Shown here: piece after piece, positions 17,830-25,811 of the stretch
Position numbering within the stretch: the stretch's first letter is position 1
Layout of the letters: every line of letters starts with the position of its first letter
Assembly (NCBI GenBank): GCA_965116625.1
Contig: OZ220717.1
Location: 1,922,001 to 1,986,000, forward strand
Direction of reading: 5' to 3'
DNA length: 64,000 bases
Source: VXNE01 sp965116625
GTDB lineage: Bacteria > Pseudomonadota > Gammaproteobacteria > Pseudomonadales > Azotimanducaceae
Translations under genes and position numbers: made by a program
The notes under the pieces: model-generated
What the model saw: only the letters and a program-made list of their open reading frames with translations
Databases searched by the model: none
What the model was told of the DNA's origin: nothing

Positions 17830-18021
17830 TCAGGCACCGTAGACGGTCGGTGTACTGGCGACGGTGACGGGGACCGCGTCGGCACGTCCCAGGTCGTCCA
17901 CCACGCGGACCCTGAAATGTCCGGGTTCGGGGGTCCATAGGTAGTCCTCGACCGGCGCCGCACGGCCGACAGGCGCGGCTTGATCGTCGAACTCGCCGAC
18001 CCGCGCGGCGAGCACGTAGCG
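17830..18021 (-). pseudogene. Possible C-terminal remnant of penicillin-binding protein 1C
   Basis: In the 438-bp gap between the FAD subunit gene and the next gene, the minus strand encodes about 60 residues (RYVLAARVGEF ... DYLWTPEPGHFRVRVVDDLGRADAVPVTV) ending at a stop at 17830. The pattern 'short strand, W-x-P-x-PG-H-x-x-R-V-V-D-x-x-GRA' resembles the BiPBP C domain at the C-terminus of PbpC. Nothing upstream continues it in any frame, so it looks like a decayed tail. The resemblance is by eye; it could also be an unrelated small beta domain. The rest of the gap holds nothing I can name. Confidence 0.35.
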
Positions 18022-18245
18022 GCAGACGACACCGAGGATCAGGTGGAAACACCGCGAACAGGGCCAACGCCTCGAACGCAGGAGGCGCCTTGATCGCAGG
18101 CTGTTTTGTACGCGATTCAGGTGGCGTACAGGTACGTCACGTAACTCATTGATTCTAGCTGGCATAAAGGTGCCAGACGGCTCGCGGGAGTCGCGCTCTT
18201 TGGTCCATACTTGGCTTGTTGATCGGCGGGCGGGAGATGAGCGAA

Positions 18246-19634
18246 ATGAAACGAGGAACCGCATTTGTTCTGGGGCTGTCGCTTGCCTGGTGCAGTCCAG
18301 CGGCGATGGCGCTGTCCGTGTTCGACGTGATCGAACTGACCAGGAACGGCTACGACGAGACCGAGATCGAACGGCTGATAGAACTGACCAATGCACGATT
18401 CGTGATCGACGTGGACAGCCTGCTCGCACTGGGCGAGGCGAACGTCACTGACGAGATCGTCACGCTGATGCTCGAGCGTGGCGCCGCGCCTCCGGAGGAA
18501 CCGTCCGTGGTCGACCAGTTGATCGCCTTGCGGGAAGCCGATTTCACGGAAGAGACGATACTGCTGTTCGTTCGCCACAGGAACTTCTGCGAGCCGTTGG
18601 CGGATGAGGACTCGCGCCGCCTCGGGCATGCGGGATTCAGCACCTCCTTCATTCGATCGTTCGGCGACCAGGTCGAAGACTGCCGTGAGGAGCGCGAATC
18701 GATCGCGGTGGTCGAGCCCGTGCCGGAAGTCTACGAAGAAGCGCCGGCCCAGGTAACGAGGGTCTACCGCACGGACTCGACGGTCTATCCGGCGCGCTCC
18801 GTGTATTACCCGACGACCACCTACTATCCGCGCTATCCGCGTCGCTACTACGGAATCTACGACAGTTATTACTACCACGACCGGATCACCCGGATATATC
18901 CGGTCGTCGTTTACCGCGACTACAGTGGCCACAAGCATCGGTATCGGCATCGCCAGGCCAGCCACCGGCATGGAAAGGCTGGCCACCGCGTGCGCGATCG
19001 TGACCGACGCAGGCATGACCGCGACGGTCGGCGTGCCGACCGAAGGGGAGACCGGCAGGAAGGCGACCGCGACCGTCGCCGCAGGAGGGATTCGGACGGT
19101 CCGCCGCGCCGCTCACATCCGCGCAGCGAGCCGAACCGTCAGCTCCTGGTGGGCGAAGCGCCGCCAGACCGCGTACTCCCGCCAGTGCGGCCGCCGGAAA
19201 ATGTACGCCGGGGAAGACAGGGAAGGCCTGCCGACACTCCCGCATCCACGCAACCGTTTGTTCCGGCCTCGAGACCAACCGAGCGCCATGCGCGGCCGCG
19301 GGGGGTGCCGAGCGATGTGCGGCGGCGCGTTGACCGCCCGGAGCCGAGGGTGCGCGACCGGGGGATTCCCACGGTGCGACCCAGGATATCCGCTCCGGTT
19401 GGCCAGAGCCCGTCACAACCCCGGTTCCGGCCCCCGACGCGGACCCCGTCCGTAACGCCGCCGTCACGGGTCCCGTCCGTAACGCCCCCGCGGCGGACGC
19501 CGTCCGTGATGCCACCACCCCAGACCCGGCCGGTAGCGTCGCCGCCACCGGCCGTCAGGAAACCCCCGCTCCCGGTGAGCGTGCCTGAGAACATCCGCAG
19601 GCGGATCGAAAAGACCGAGACGCACGAGAAGTAA
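18246..19634 (+). CDS. Secreted Tyr/Arg/Pro-rich low-complexity protein
   Basis: A 462-aa protein of unknown function. A signal peptide (MKRGTAFVLGLSLAWCSPAAMA) is followed by about 130 residues with two helical, EF-like-spaced repeats (VFDVIELTRNGYDETEIERL and a second copy around DQLIALREADFTEETILLF). A tyrosine-rich patch (YYPTTTYYPRYPRRYYG), a very basic HR/RD/RR region and a Pro/Thr/Arg tail with PSVTPPxRTPSV repeats come next. The ATG at 18246 is preferred for its GGGAG spacing; one at 18237 is also possible. Composition suggests an envelope- or matrix-associated disordered protein. Divergent from the pbpC-like remnant. Confidence 0.72.
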   Translation: MKRGTAFVLGLSLAWCSPAAMALSVFDVIELTRNGYDETEIERLIELTNARFVIDVDSLLALGEANVTDEIVTLMLERGAAPPEEPSVVDQLIALREADFTEETILLFVRHRNFCEPLADEDSRRLGHAGFSTSFIRSFGDQVEDCREERESIAVVEPVPEVYEEAPAQVTRVYRTDSTVYPARSVYYPTTTYYPRYPRRYYGIYDSYYYHDRITRIYPVVVYRDYSGHKHRYRHRQASHRHGKAGHRVRDRDRRRHDRDGRRADRRGDRQEGDRDRRRRRDSDGPPRRSHPRSEPNRQLLVGEAPPDRVLPPVRPPENVRRGRQGRPADTPASTQPFVPASRPTERHARPRGVPSDVRRRVDRPEPRVRDRGIPTVRPRISAPVGQSPSQPRFRPPTRTPSVTPPSRVPSVTPPRRTPSVMPPPQTRPVASPPPAVRKPPLPVSVPENIRRRIEKTETHEK

Positions 19635-19709
19635 CCTCGGCCAGGCGCAGGCGACACCTTCGTCGCCTGCGAGCGGGCTGTAGTAGCATTGGCGACCTTC
19701 GATTTGAAG

Positions 19710-19784
19710 GCGGGCGTCGTATAACGGTCATTACCCCAGCTTCCCAAGCTGGAGACGTGGGTTCGACTCCCATCGCCCGCTCCA
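19710..19784 (+). tRNA. tRNA-Gly (anticodon CCC)
   Basis: A complete cloverleaf: acceptor stem GCGGGCG paired with CGCCCGC, anticodon stem CCAGC/GCTGG around the 7-nt loop TTCCCAA with anticodon CCC, and a T arm GTGGG-TTCGACT-CCCAT. Discriminator T and an encoded CCA tail end at 19784. The transcript is 75 nt. It stands alone between a secreted-protein gene and a Do-type protease gene. Confidence 0.95.
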
Positions 19785-19928
19785 GTCCCCGGCGAAGCGT
19801 CACATCCCTCCCTGTATGCCGACAGGGCGTTTGAGGCTGTGGGGCACTTCCGCGCGAAGCATGGGTCCAAACGGCAGCCCGCGATTCCCATGTGCCACGC
19901 GATGTTCGAACATGTCCGGAACAGCTCG

Positions 19929-21257
19929 ATGAAACCGATTCTCTTCCTGGCGCTCCTGATCTCTGGTGTCGCCTGGGGCGGCGCACTGCCGCCCCAGGTA
20001 TCGGGCGGCTCGGAAGTGCCCAGTCTGGCACCGATGCTCGATCGGACCACCCAGGGCGTTGTCAACATAGCGATCTACACGTCGGTGCAGATCCGGAGTC
20101 CGCTTTACGACTTCTTCGGCATACCCGACGAGCGGCGGCGATTCCGGCGCGAACAGAGTACGGGATCGGGGGTGATCGTCGATGCGGAGAACGGCTACAT
20201 CGTCACCAACCACCACGTCATCGAACGCGCCGACGAAATCGTCGTTGGCCTGGCGGACGGCCGAAGGCTCCCCGCGACGCTGATCGGTTCCGATCCCCTG
20301 GTGGATCTCGCGGTACTGCAGGTGGAAAGCGACCGGCTCGAGGCGCTGGAATTCGCCGACTCCAGCGCGGTTCGCGTGGGTGACTTCGTCGTGGCCATAG
20401 GCAATCCGTTTGGCCTCGATCGAACGGTCACCTCCGGGATCGTGAGTGCCCTGGGGCGCACGGGTCTTGGCCTCGGACGATTCGAGGCATACATCCAGAC
20501 GGACGCGTCCGTGAATCCGGGCAACTCCGGCGGCGCGCTTGTCGACTTGACCGGCAAGGTGGTTGGGATCAATACCGCAATCGTATCTCCACAACGTTCT
20601 TCCGGTAGCGTCGGCATCGGTTTTGCGATTCCGAGTGACCTGGTCCGGGCGATCATGACGCAGCTCGTGGAGCATGGGGAGGTGAGACGTGCCCGCATCG
20701 GCCTGGATGTCATCGCGCTCAATCCCGACGAGGCCGCGGTGTTTGCCGTCAAGGCGGGCCAGGGTGTCCTCGTTGGTGAAGTCGAGCCGGGCAGTGTCGC
20801 GGACGTGGCGGGGATCCAGGCCGGAGACGTGTTGACGCGTATCGGCTTGCACGACATCCGGGGCGTGGCGGACTACGACAGCGCCGAGGCAGTCATCATG
20901 GTGGGCGACATCGTCGATGTGGATGCCGTCAGGGACGGGAAAGCACGTTTGTTTCGCCTGGAAGTCGATGAGCGTGTCGTCCAGGTTGCCGGCGAACGCG
21001 TAGACCCACGCCTCGCCGGCGCCACCCTGTCGGACTTTCGCGCGGCTGGAGACCCGAGAAGCGGCGCTGGCGTCCTGGTGGTGGATGTTGACCGCAACTC
21101 GCCCGCATGGACGCGGGACCTTCGTTCCGGGGATGTCATTGTCGGGGCCAACGGTCAGCGGATTCACTTCGTCGGCGAACTGTGGCGGCGCATACAGAAC
21201 TCCCGTGCCATCCTGCGCATCTATCGGGAGGGCCAATACGGCAACCTCCGCCTGTAG
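19929..21257 (+). CDS. Do-type periplasmic serine protease (DegP/DegQ family)
   Basis: Periplasmic protease/chaperone for misfolded envelope proteins. The ATG at 19929 begins a signal peptide (MKPILFLALLISGVAWG); 442 aa in all. The trypsin-fold domain has the complete triad H96 (VTNHHVIE), D126 (SDPLVDLAVL) and S200 (NPGNSGGALVD). A first PDZ domain follows (RARIGLDVIALN ... GVLVGEVEPGSVADVAGIQAGDV) and a degenerate second one (GVLVVDVDRNSPAWTRDLRSGDVIV). The 'FFGIPDERRRF' segment corresponds to the LA loop seen in DegQ-like members. It follows the tRNA gene and is probably monocistronic. Confidence 0.93.
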   Translation: MKPILFLALLISGVAWGGALPPQVSGGSEVPSLAPMLDRTTQGVVNIAIYTSVQIRSPLYDFFGIPDERRRFRREQSTGSGVIVDAENGYIVTNHHVIERADEIVVGLADGRRLPATLIGSDPLVDLAVLQVESDRLEALEFADSSAVRVGDFVVAIGNPFGLDRTVTSGIVSALGRTGLGLGRFEAYIQTDASVNPGNSGGALVDLTGKVVGINTAIVSPQRSSGSVGIGFAIPSDLVRAIMTQLVEHGEVRRARIGLDVIALNPDEAAVFAVKAGQGVLVGEVEPGSVADVAGIQAGDVLTRIGLHDIRGVADYDSAEAVIMVGDIVDVDAVRDGKARLFRLEVDERVVQVAGERVDPRLAGATLSDFRAAGDPRSGAGVLVVDVDRNSPAWTRDLRSGDVIVGANGQRIHFVGELWRRIQNSRAILRIYREGQYGNLRL

Positions 21258-21329
21258 CGCCGGAGCAGTACGCAACCGCCGACAGGTGGAACTTCCTCAC
21301 GCTTCGGCGGTCGGGCATGCTCTTTGTCT

Positions 21330-21377
21330 GCGAGGGGTTCCCCCTCGCGCATATTCTCTTGCGAGGGACACCCTCGC
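21330..21377. repeat. Two adjacent GCGAGGG/CCCTCGC palindromes
   Basis: Hairpin 1: GCGAGGGG (21330-21337), loop TTC, CCCCTCGC (21341-21348). Hairpin 2: GCGAGGG (21361-21367), loop ACA, CCCTCGC (21371-21377). Both stems are perfect. They lie after the protease gene and before folK, so they could terminate the protease transcript. Similar cores occur at 51121-51136 and in the 3' end of uvrA, suggesting a small REP-like family. Confidence 0.5.
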
Positions 21378-21467
21378 GCTCCCGGGGCTGAAGGCTCTCG
21401 ACCGGTTTGACTTCTATCCGGGTCGTCGCTTTGATTGGCTGACAACGGGTTGATTGGACAGATTCCC

Positions 21468-22001
21468 GTGGCTACCCGCGTTCTCGTAGGCATTGGCTCC
21501 AACATGGGCGCGAGCGTCGACGTTGTGGAGCAGGCGCTTGCCGGGCTCGAGGCCCTTTCCGGCCCGGGCTTTCGCCCGTCGTCCCTCTGGAGAACAAGTC
21601 CCGTGGAATGTCCGCCGGGGTCGGGTGACTTCGTCAACGCGGTCGCGCTGCTTGTGGTAGATTCGACCGGACCCGAGGGGTTGCTCAAGGACCTCAAGGC
21701 AATGGAGAGCCACTTCGGGCGTGATGCAGCGCCTGTCCGCAATGCGCCGCGCGAACTTGACCTGGACCTCCTGTTGTTTGGGAACGAGGAACGCCGGTCC
21801 GAAGAGCTGACGCTACCCCATCCCAGGGCGCACGCGCGACGATTCGTGATGGTGCCGGCAGCCGAGGTGGCGCCGGACTGGGTCTGGCCCGGGATGGATC
21901 GAAGCATTTCGGATATCGCCGGGTCCCTGGTGACCGACGAGCGGCTGTATCGTTTGCGCCGCGCAGCGGCGTTCACGGGGATGAAGGGATCTGATCGATG
22001 A
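21468..22001 (+). CDS. folK: 2-amino-4-hydroxy-6-hydroxymethyldihydropteridine pyrophosphokinase (HPPK)
   Basis: Transfers pyrophosphate from ATP to 6-hydroxymethyl-7,8-dihydropterin in folate synthesis. The roughly 177-aa protein shows VLVGIGSNMG at the N-terminus, the SSLWRTSPVECPPGSGDFVNAV segment and the family signature RNAPRELDLDLLLFG; LPHPRAHARRFVMVPAAEVAP closes the fold. The GTG at 21468 puts the GIGSN strand at the usual distance from the start; an in-frame TTG at 21435 is an alternative. It overlaps the next gene by 4 bp (ATGA). folB and folP are not in the window; a PTPS homologue 4 kb away may matter (see findings). Confidence 0.93.
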   Translation: MATRVLVGIGSNMGASVDVVEQALAGLEALSGPGFRPSSLWRTSPVECPPGSGDFVNAVALLVVDSTGPEGLLKDLKAMESHFGRDAAPVRNAPRELDLDLLLFGNEERRSEELTLPHPRAHARRFVMVPAAEVAPDWVWPGMDRSISDIAGSLVTDERLYRLRRAAAFTGMKGSDR

Positions 22002-22861
22002 ACCTCAAGGCGGCCAGGACGGGTCGCGCCCTTCAGAGTGTGTACCGGATGTGTTTCCTTCTTGCGGTTTTTGGAGGCACGTCCGTCGCCGCGTACGAGG
22101 GCCGCGCGCACCAGCAGCTTACGTTCATCGCGGCGATGCAGTTCAATCGCTGCGTGTCGGACCTCGATGTCCCGCGCCTCACTGCCTTGCAGGTGCGATA
22201 TGTCGCGCGGGCGGAATGGCGTTTCTCGCGCAAGGTGGCCCGATGGCCTTACTACGATGGCAGGGACACGGGCCGCAATCGGTTGTTCTGGTTCATCCAG
22301 ACGCGCCTTCATGAGCACTTTGATGCAGCCGTGGCAAAGCTCGCCGTTGCGGACGACCTGAGCAGCAAGTACGCGAACCTGGGGGTCATCGTGAATCTCA
22401 TCCAGGACATGACATCTCCCGCCCATGTCGTGCCCGTGTTCACCACGCGCTGGTGGCGTTTCAGTTTCGCGGACCGATACAACACTTACGACATCGATGA
22501 GCGCGCGGTGGAGGAGGCGATCGGCGACTACTGCATGCCGCTCGAAGGGGTCGACGAGACCTTCGCAGAAGTACTGCACGGCACTGCGGAAAACACCCGG
22601 GCGGCGGTACGGGCGCCCATGCCCGGGATGCCGGCGACCTGGGAAGCCATTTGGGAGTTTGGCGAGCCGGGCGAGTTCGGGGAGTACGGTGTTGCGGGAA
22701 ACAATTTCGGCCGGCCGACCCGGTTCAGATGCGGTGAGGACGAACGCTGCGTCCTGCTGAAGGACGATCCGCTCTACGCGGCGTTCGCACTTGAACGTCA
22801 CCTCGTCGCCGTGCGCGCCACCATGGCGGCGATGTTGCTGGCGCAGCGGGAAAGCCAGTAG
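21998..22861 (+). CDS. Secreted zinc-dependent phospholipase C / S1-P1-like protein
   Basis: A 287-aa protein with a signal peptide ending near SVAAYEGRAH. It shows the all-helical zinc phospholipase C/S1-P1 nuclease pattern: GRAHQQLTFIAAMQF, then RNRLFWFIQTRLHEHFDAA and the core LGVIVNLIQDMTSPAHVVPVF, where the QDMTSPAH segment supplies Asp and His ligands. In classical members a histidine precedes LxxD by a few residues; here that position is N (VNLIQD), so one metal site may be altered. Exact substrate unknown. Coupled to folK by a 4-bp overlap, which may be purely transcriptional. Confidence 0.6.
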   Translation: MNLKAARTGRALQSVYRMCFLLAVFGGTSVAAYEGRAHQQLTFIAAMQFNRCVSDLDVPRLTALQVRYVARAEWRFSRKVARWPYYDGRDTGRNRLFWFIQTRLHEHFDAAVAKLAVADDLSSKYANLGVIVNLIQDMTSPAHVVPVFTTRWWRFSFADRYNTYDIDERAVEEAIGDYCMPLEGVDETFAEVLHGTAENTRAAVRAPMPGMPATWEAIWEFGEPGEFGEYGVAGNNFGRPTRFRCGEDERCVLLKDDPLYAAFALERHLVAVRATMAAMLLAQRESQ

Positions 22862-22874
22862 CCGGAGGGCGCGA

Positions 22875-23813
22875 ATGGGCGCCTTGCATCTCGGGCTCAC
22901 GCCATGGCTGATCTCGGCTTCTGCCGACGCCGCGGCCCTGGCGCGCCAGGGACAACTCGCCGAGTCCTGGGGTTACCGCTCTTTCTGGCTACCCGAGCAC
23001 CACTTCGCGCGCAGCGGGGCCATTCCCGAGCCGCTCATGCTGCTGGCGGCGGTGGCGGCGCGGACGCGAACCATACTGCTCGGAACTACTTCCTTCCTGC
23101 TGCCACTTCGCAATCCGCTCCAGGCGGCAGAACAGGTGGCGGTGCTTGACCGCCTGTCGAATGGGCGTGTCGTCCTGGGTGTCGGCCGGGGGTATTCGGC
23201 ATCCCTGCTATCCGCATTTTCGGTGTCCGCCAGGGAAAAGCGGCGCAGGTTCGAGTGGTGCCTTGAACACATGATCAGGGCCTGGCACGGGGAACCCGTG
23301 TCCCTGGTCGAAGGGGCGGAGCCGGTCGTCGTCGCGCCGCGGCCGGTACAGACACCGCATCCTCCCATCTGGGTGGCGGCCTTTGGGCCGAAGGCCCTTG
23401 CCCAGGCGGGTACGCTTGGTGCCCCGTACCTTGCGTCCCCCATGGAGTCTAGAGCCCGCCTCAGGAACAACTATCGGCTGCACGCCGAGGCGTGTGAGGC
23501 TGCGGGCCAGCCCCTGCCGCCGGAAGTCCCGATCATGCGGACGGTTTTCGCGTCCTCGGATTCGAGACTCACCGGGCGGGTTCGCGAAGGCCTCGAGAGG
23601 TGGGCCGGACCCGGCGGTACGCCCCGGAGATCTCCTGGCGCTGTCGACGAATGGGCCATCGTCGGCGAGCCGGAACTGGTGCGGGACCGCATCGACGGCT
23701 ACCGGCAGGACCTCGGCATGACACACCTTGTGGTGACGCGGTTGCGCATCGGCGGGATTGATGCGGCGCACCTCGAGCGCTCCGTGGAAACCGTCGCGTC
23801 GTTGTTCGGGTGA
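22875..23813 (+). CDS. LLM-class flavin-dependent oxidoreductase
   Basis: A 312-aa luciferase-like monooxygenase. The start at 22875 follows CCGGAGGGC and opens the TIM barrel with LHLGLTPWLISASADAAALA. Typical segments are SFWLPEHHFARSG, AARTRTILLGTTSFLLPLRNPLQAAEQVAVLDRLSNGRVVLGVGRGY and PRPVQTPHPPIWVAAFGPKALAQAG. The family uses reduced FMN or F420; the cofactor here cannot be told from sequence alone. It is the last gene of the folK group, 13 bp after the phospholipase-like gene. Confidence 0.88.
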   Translation: MGALHLGLTPWLISASADAAALARQGQLAESWGYRSFWLPEHHFARSGAIPEPLMLLAAVAARTRTILLGTTSFLLPLRNPLQAAEQVAVLDRLSNGRVVLGVGRGYSASLLSAFSVSAREKRRRFEWCLEHMIRAWHGEPVSLVEGAEPVVVAPRPVQTPHPPIWVAAFGPKALAQAGTLGAPYLASPMESRARLRNNYRLHAEACEAAGQPLPPEVPIMRTVFASSDSRLTGRVREGLERWAGPGGTPRRSPGAVDEWAIVGEPELVRDRIDGYRQDLGMTHLVVTRLRIGGIDAAHLERSVETVASLFG

Positions 23814-23840
23814 CCCCGGGCGGACAGTCGGTGCCGGCGA

Positions 23841-24620
23841 TCAGTAGGTGGCGAGGTTGTCCACCCGGAGGTACCGCTTGAGGTAGTGGGTGCCGATGTA
23901 GAACGGCACCGTGTCGATCAGCGCCACGGTCACCTTGAAGACATAGTTGCTGCCGATCAGCACGAGCAATGCCGCGACGGTGTATTGCCCGGCGAGGAAG
24001 GCGGCGCCGAAGGTGACGGAGATCACCGTGACCGAATCCACGAACTGGCTGGTCAGGGTGGAGAAGTTGTTGCGCACCCAGAGGTGCTTTCCCTTCGTGA
24101 GGCGCTTCAGGAAGTGGAACACCTGTACGTCACAGAACTGCGCGGCCAGGTAAGCCATCATGGAGGCGAATACGGCGCCGGACGTGCAGGCGAAAATCAG
24201 CCTGAACAGCTCGACGCCGCCGGACAGCACGTCGCCGTTGGGCAGCGCGACCTGCTCCGCCAGCTCCAGCACCTGCCACGGCGGTTGCTTGTCGACATCC
24301 GCGGCGGGAATCGCGTTGCCGAGCCACAGGCAGCCCAGAATGAAGAAGTTGAGAACGAACCCGACGCCGACCAGGAAGTTGGCGCGCCGGCGGCCATACA
24401 GTTCGCTGATGAGGTCCGTGCACAGGAATGTCAGCGGGTAGGGCAGCACGCCAACCGCCAGCGTCATCGGACCGAGTTCGATGAACCGGGTGATGCCGAT
24501 GACATTGAGCAGCGTCATGGCGCAGAGGAAGAACCCCGCGAGCACGATGAAGACACGCTCGCGTCGTTCGGTGATGTCAATCCCGCCGGGAGCGCGGCTA
24601 TCCGTAGTGGCGAAGTCCAT
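23841..24620 (-). CDS. Queuosine precursor transporter (VUT/YhhQ family)
   Basis: A 259-aa inner-membrane protein with about six hydrophobic segments (FIVLAGFFLCAMTLLNVIGI, VGVLPYPLTFLCTDLISELYG and others). The LPYPLTFLCTDLISELYGRRRA signature is diagnostic for the VUT family, whose E. coli member YhhQ imports queuosine precursors preQ0/preQ1. Polar motifs LWVRNNFSTLTSQFVDSV near residues 180-200 are also conserved. It follows an SDR gene by only 2 bp and is the last gene of a four- or five-gene cluster containing a PTPS/QueD homologue, which supports a pterin/deazapurine context. Confidence 0.88.
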   Translation of the reverse strand: MDFATTDSRAPGGIDITERRERVFIVLAGFFLCAMTLLNVIGITRFIELGPMTLAVGVLPYPLTFLCTDLISELYGRRRANFLVGVGFVLNFFILGCLWLGNAIPAADVDKQPPWQVLELAEQVALPNGDVLSGGVELFRLIFACTSGAVFASMMAYLAAQFCDVQVFHFLKRLTKGKHLWVRNNFSTLTSQFVDSVTVISVTFGAAFLAGQYTVAALLVLIGSNYVFKVTVALIDTVPFYIGTHYLKRYLRVDNLATY

Positions 24621-24622
24621 GC

Positions 24623-25318
24623 CTACCTTTCGCGCTGACCGAGATTGGCGTGAATGACCGCACCGTTCACCACCGGGTTCGCTGCGGCGAACAGCAGGGT
24701 TTCGGCGATTTCCCGGGGTTCGATGAGACGATCGAAGGCTGACATCCCGGCTATGGTTGCCATCGCCTCCCCGGGGACGTGCTCCCGGAGCATCTCGGTA
24801 TCGGTGAATCCCGGACAGATGCACGCGGTGTGTATGCCGGTGCCGGCGAGGTCCTGGCAGAGCGCCCGCATCATGCCGACGAGGGCATGCTTCGATATGA
24901 CATAGGAATAGCTGCCCGGTACCGCTTTCTCCGACAGTGTGGAGCCGACCAGCAGAACGCTCGACCCGGCGCCCATGGTGGGAATGACGAACTGGTTCAG
25001 CGTGTTGGCGGCGACGATGTTGAGTTCGATGATTTCCCGCAAGGCATCACTCGGCGTGGCCATCGCGGTGTCCGGCGAAAGTCTCGATGCGTTGTGGACC
25101 AGGGCTGTCCGCTCGGCATCGTGCAGCATGGGACCGAGTTGATCGGCGACGGTGTCCAGAAAGCCGGGGTTCGACAGATCGCAGGTGATATGCATCGCTT
25201 CAGGCACGGGGCAGGGCCGCCGCGACAGGTTGACGACCTTGTGGCCGGCGGCGAGGAAGGCGGCGGCTGTCGCGGCACCGATGCCGGCGGAAGCGCCGGT
25301 GATGACGAGGAGCTTCAT
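24623..25318 (-). CDS. Short-chain dehydrogenase/reductase
   Basis: A 231-aa classical SDR. The NADP(H) motif TGASAGIG spans residues 7-14; LVHNAS holds N76 of the NAG-type motif; S126 lies in LLVGSTLSE and the catalytic Y139/K143 in YSYVISK. The tight coupling to a PTPS-family enzyme (4-bp ATGA overlap) and to a transporter suggests a pterin substrate, as for sepiapterin or dihydropteridine reductases, but this is inference from context and general SDR sequence does not prove it. Confidence 0.88.
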   Translation of the reverse strand: MKLLVITGASAGIGAATAAAFLAAGHKVVNLSRRPCPVPEAMHITCDLSNPGFLDTVADQLGPMLHDAERTALVHNASRLSPDTAMATPSDALREIIELNIVAANTLNQFVIPTMGAGSSVLLVGSTLSEKAVPGSYSYVISKHALVGMMRALCQDLAGTGIHTACICPGFTDTEMLREHVPGEAMATIAGMSAFDRLIEPREIAETLLFAAANPVVNGAVIHANLGQRER

Positions 25319-25806
25319 GGCGAGGCCCACGCAGCGCGGGCCCACTGCCCGGCGCCGGAAGAAACGCGCAGTTCGATGTGGGAAACAGGTAGTGCGGCGA
25401 TCTCGTTGTGGGCAGTCAACTCTTCGATCAACCAGTGGGCGAGTTCCTCCACGGTGACATTGCGTACCGGGAGCACCCTGACGTCCCGGTGCAGGAAGGG
25501 CAGGCGTTCGTCGTTGAATTCGGCGACCGTGTAGTCTTCGGACTCCCTGATATCGAGGTGGGGACAGCGCCCCGGCAGCAGCACGACCTCGTCGAGGCCG
25601 TCGCACAGGGATTTCAATCTGCGCTTCACGATGTTGTAGTCGAAGCACAGTCCGTCGTCGCCGATGTGGCCGCGCAACGTGGCTTCGACCTGGAAGTTGT
25701 GCCCGTGCAGGTTCTCCCGCTCGGTCGCCGAAAACACCGTGAAGTGGGCTGCGGAGAAATGCAGGTACTCCTTGGCGATGTCGATGCTGATGTGTTCGGA
25801 CGCCAC
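25315..25806 (-). CDS. 6-pyruvoyl-tetrahydropterin synthase family protein (PTPS-III-like motif)
   Basis: A 163-aa member of the PTPS/QueD family, starting with GTG at 25806. The zinc ligands are present as H21 (FSAAHF) and H34/H36 (LHGHNF). QueD proteins carry a catalytic cysteine four residues before HGH (CxxxHGH); here that place is R30 and the next residue is E31, giving ExxHGH. As I recall, that motif marks PTPS-III enzymes, which cleave dihydroneopterin triphosphate and replace FolB in folate synthesis. The adjacent transporter of the queuosine family argues the other way. Overlaps the SDR gene by 4 bp; 5 bp after a HAD hydrolase gene. Confidence 0.85.
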   Translation of the reverse strand: MASEHISIDIAKEYLHFSAAHFTVFSATERENLHGHNFQVEATLRGHIGDDGLCFDYNIVKRRLKSLCDGLDEVVLLPGRCPHLDIRESEDYTVAEFNDERLPFLHRDVRVLPVRNVTVEELAHWLIEELTAHNEIAALPVSHIELRVSSGAGQWARAAWASP

Positions 25807-25811
25807 GGCTG

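Noticed and set aside
19836..19854. Shared GGCTGTGGGGCACTT word near 19.84 kb and 51.17 kb as a longer dispersed repeat
   Set aside because: Similarity does not extend beyond about 15 bp, which can arise by chance in GC-rich DNA; recorded only as a note.
19800..21275. 491-codon minus-strand frame antisense to the Do-type protease
   Set aside because: No recognisable domains and mirrors the codon bias of the protease gene.
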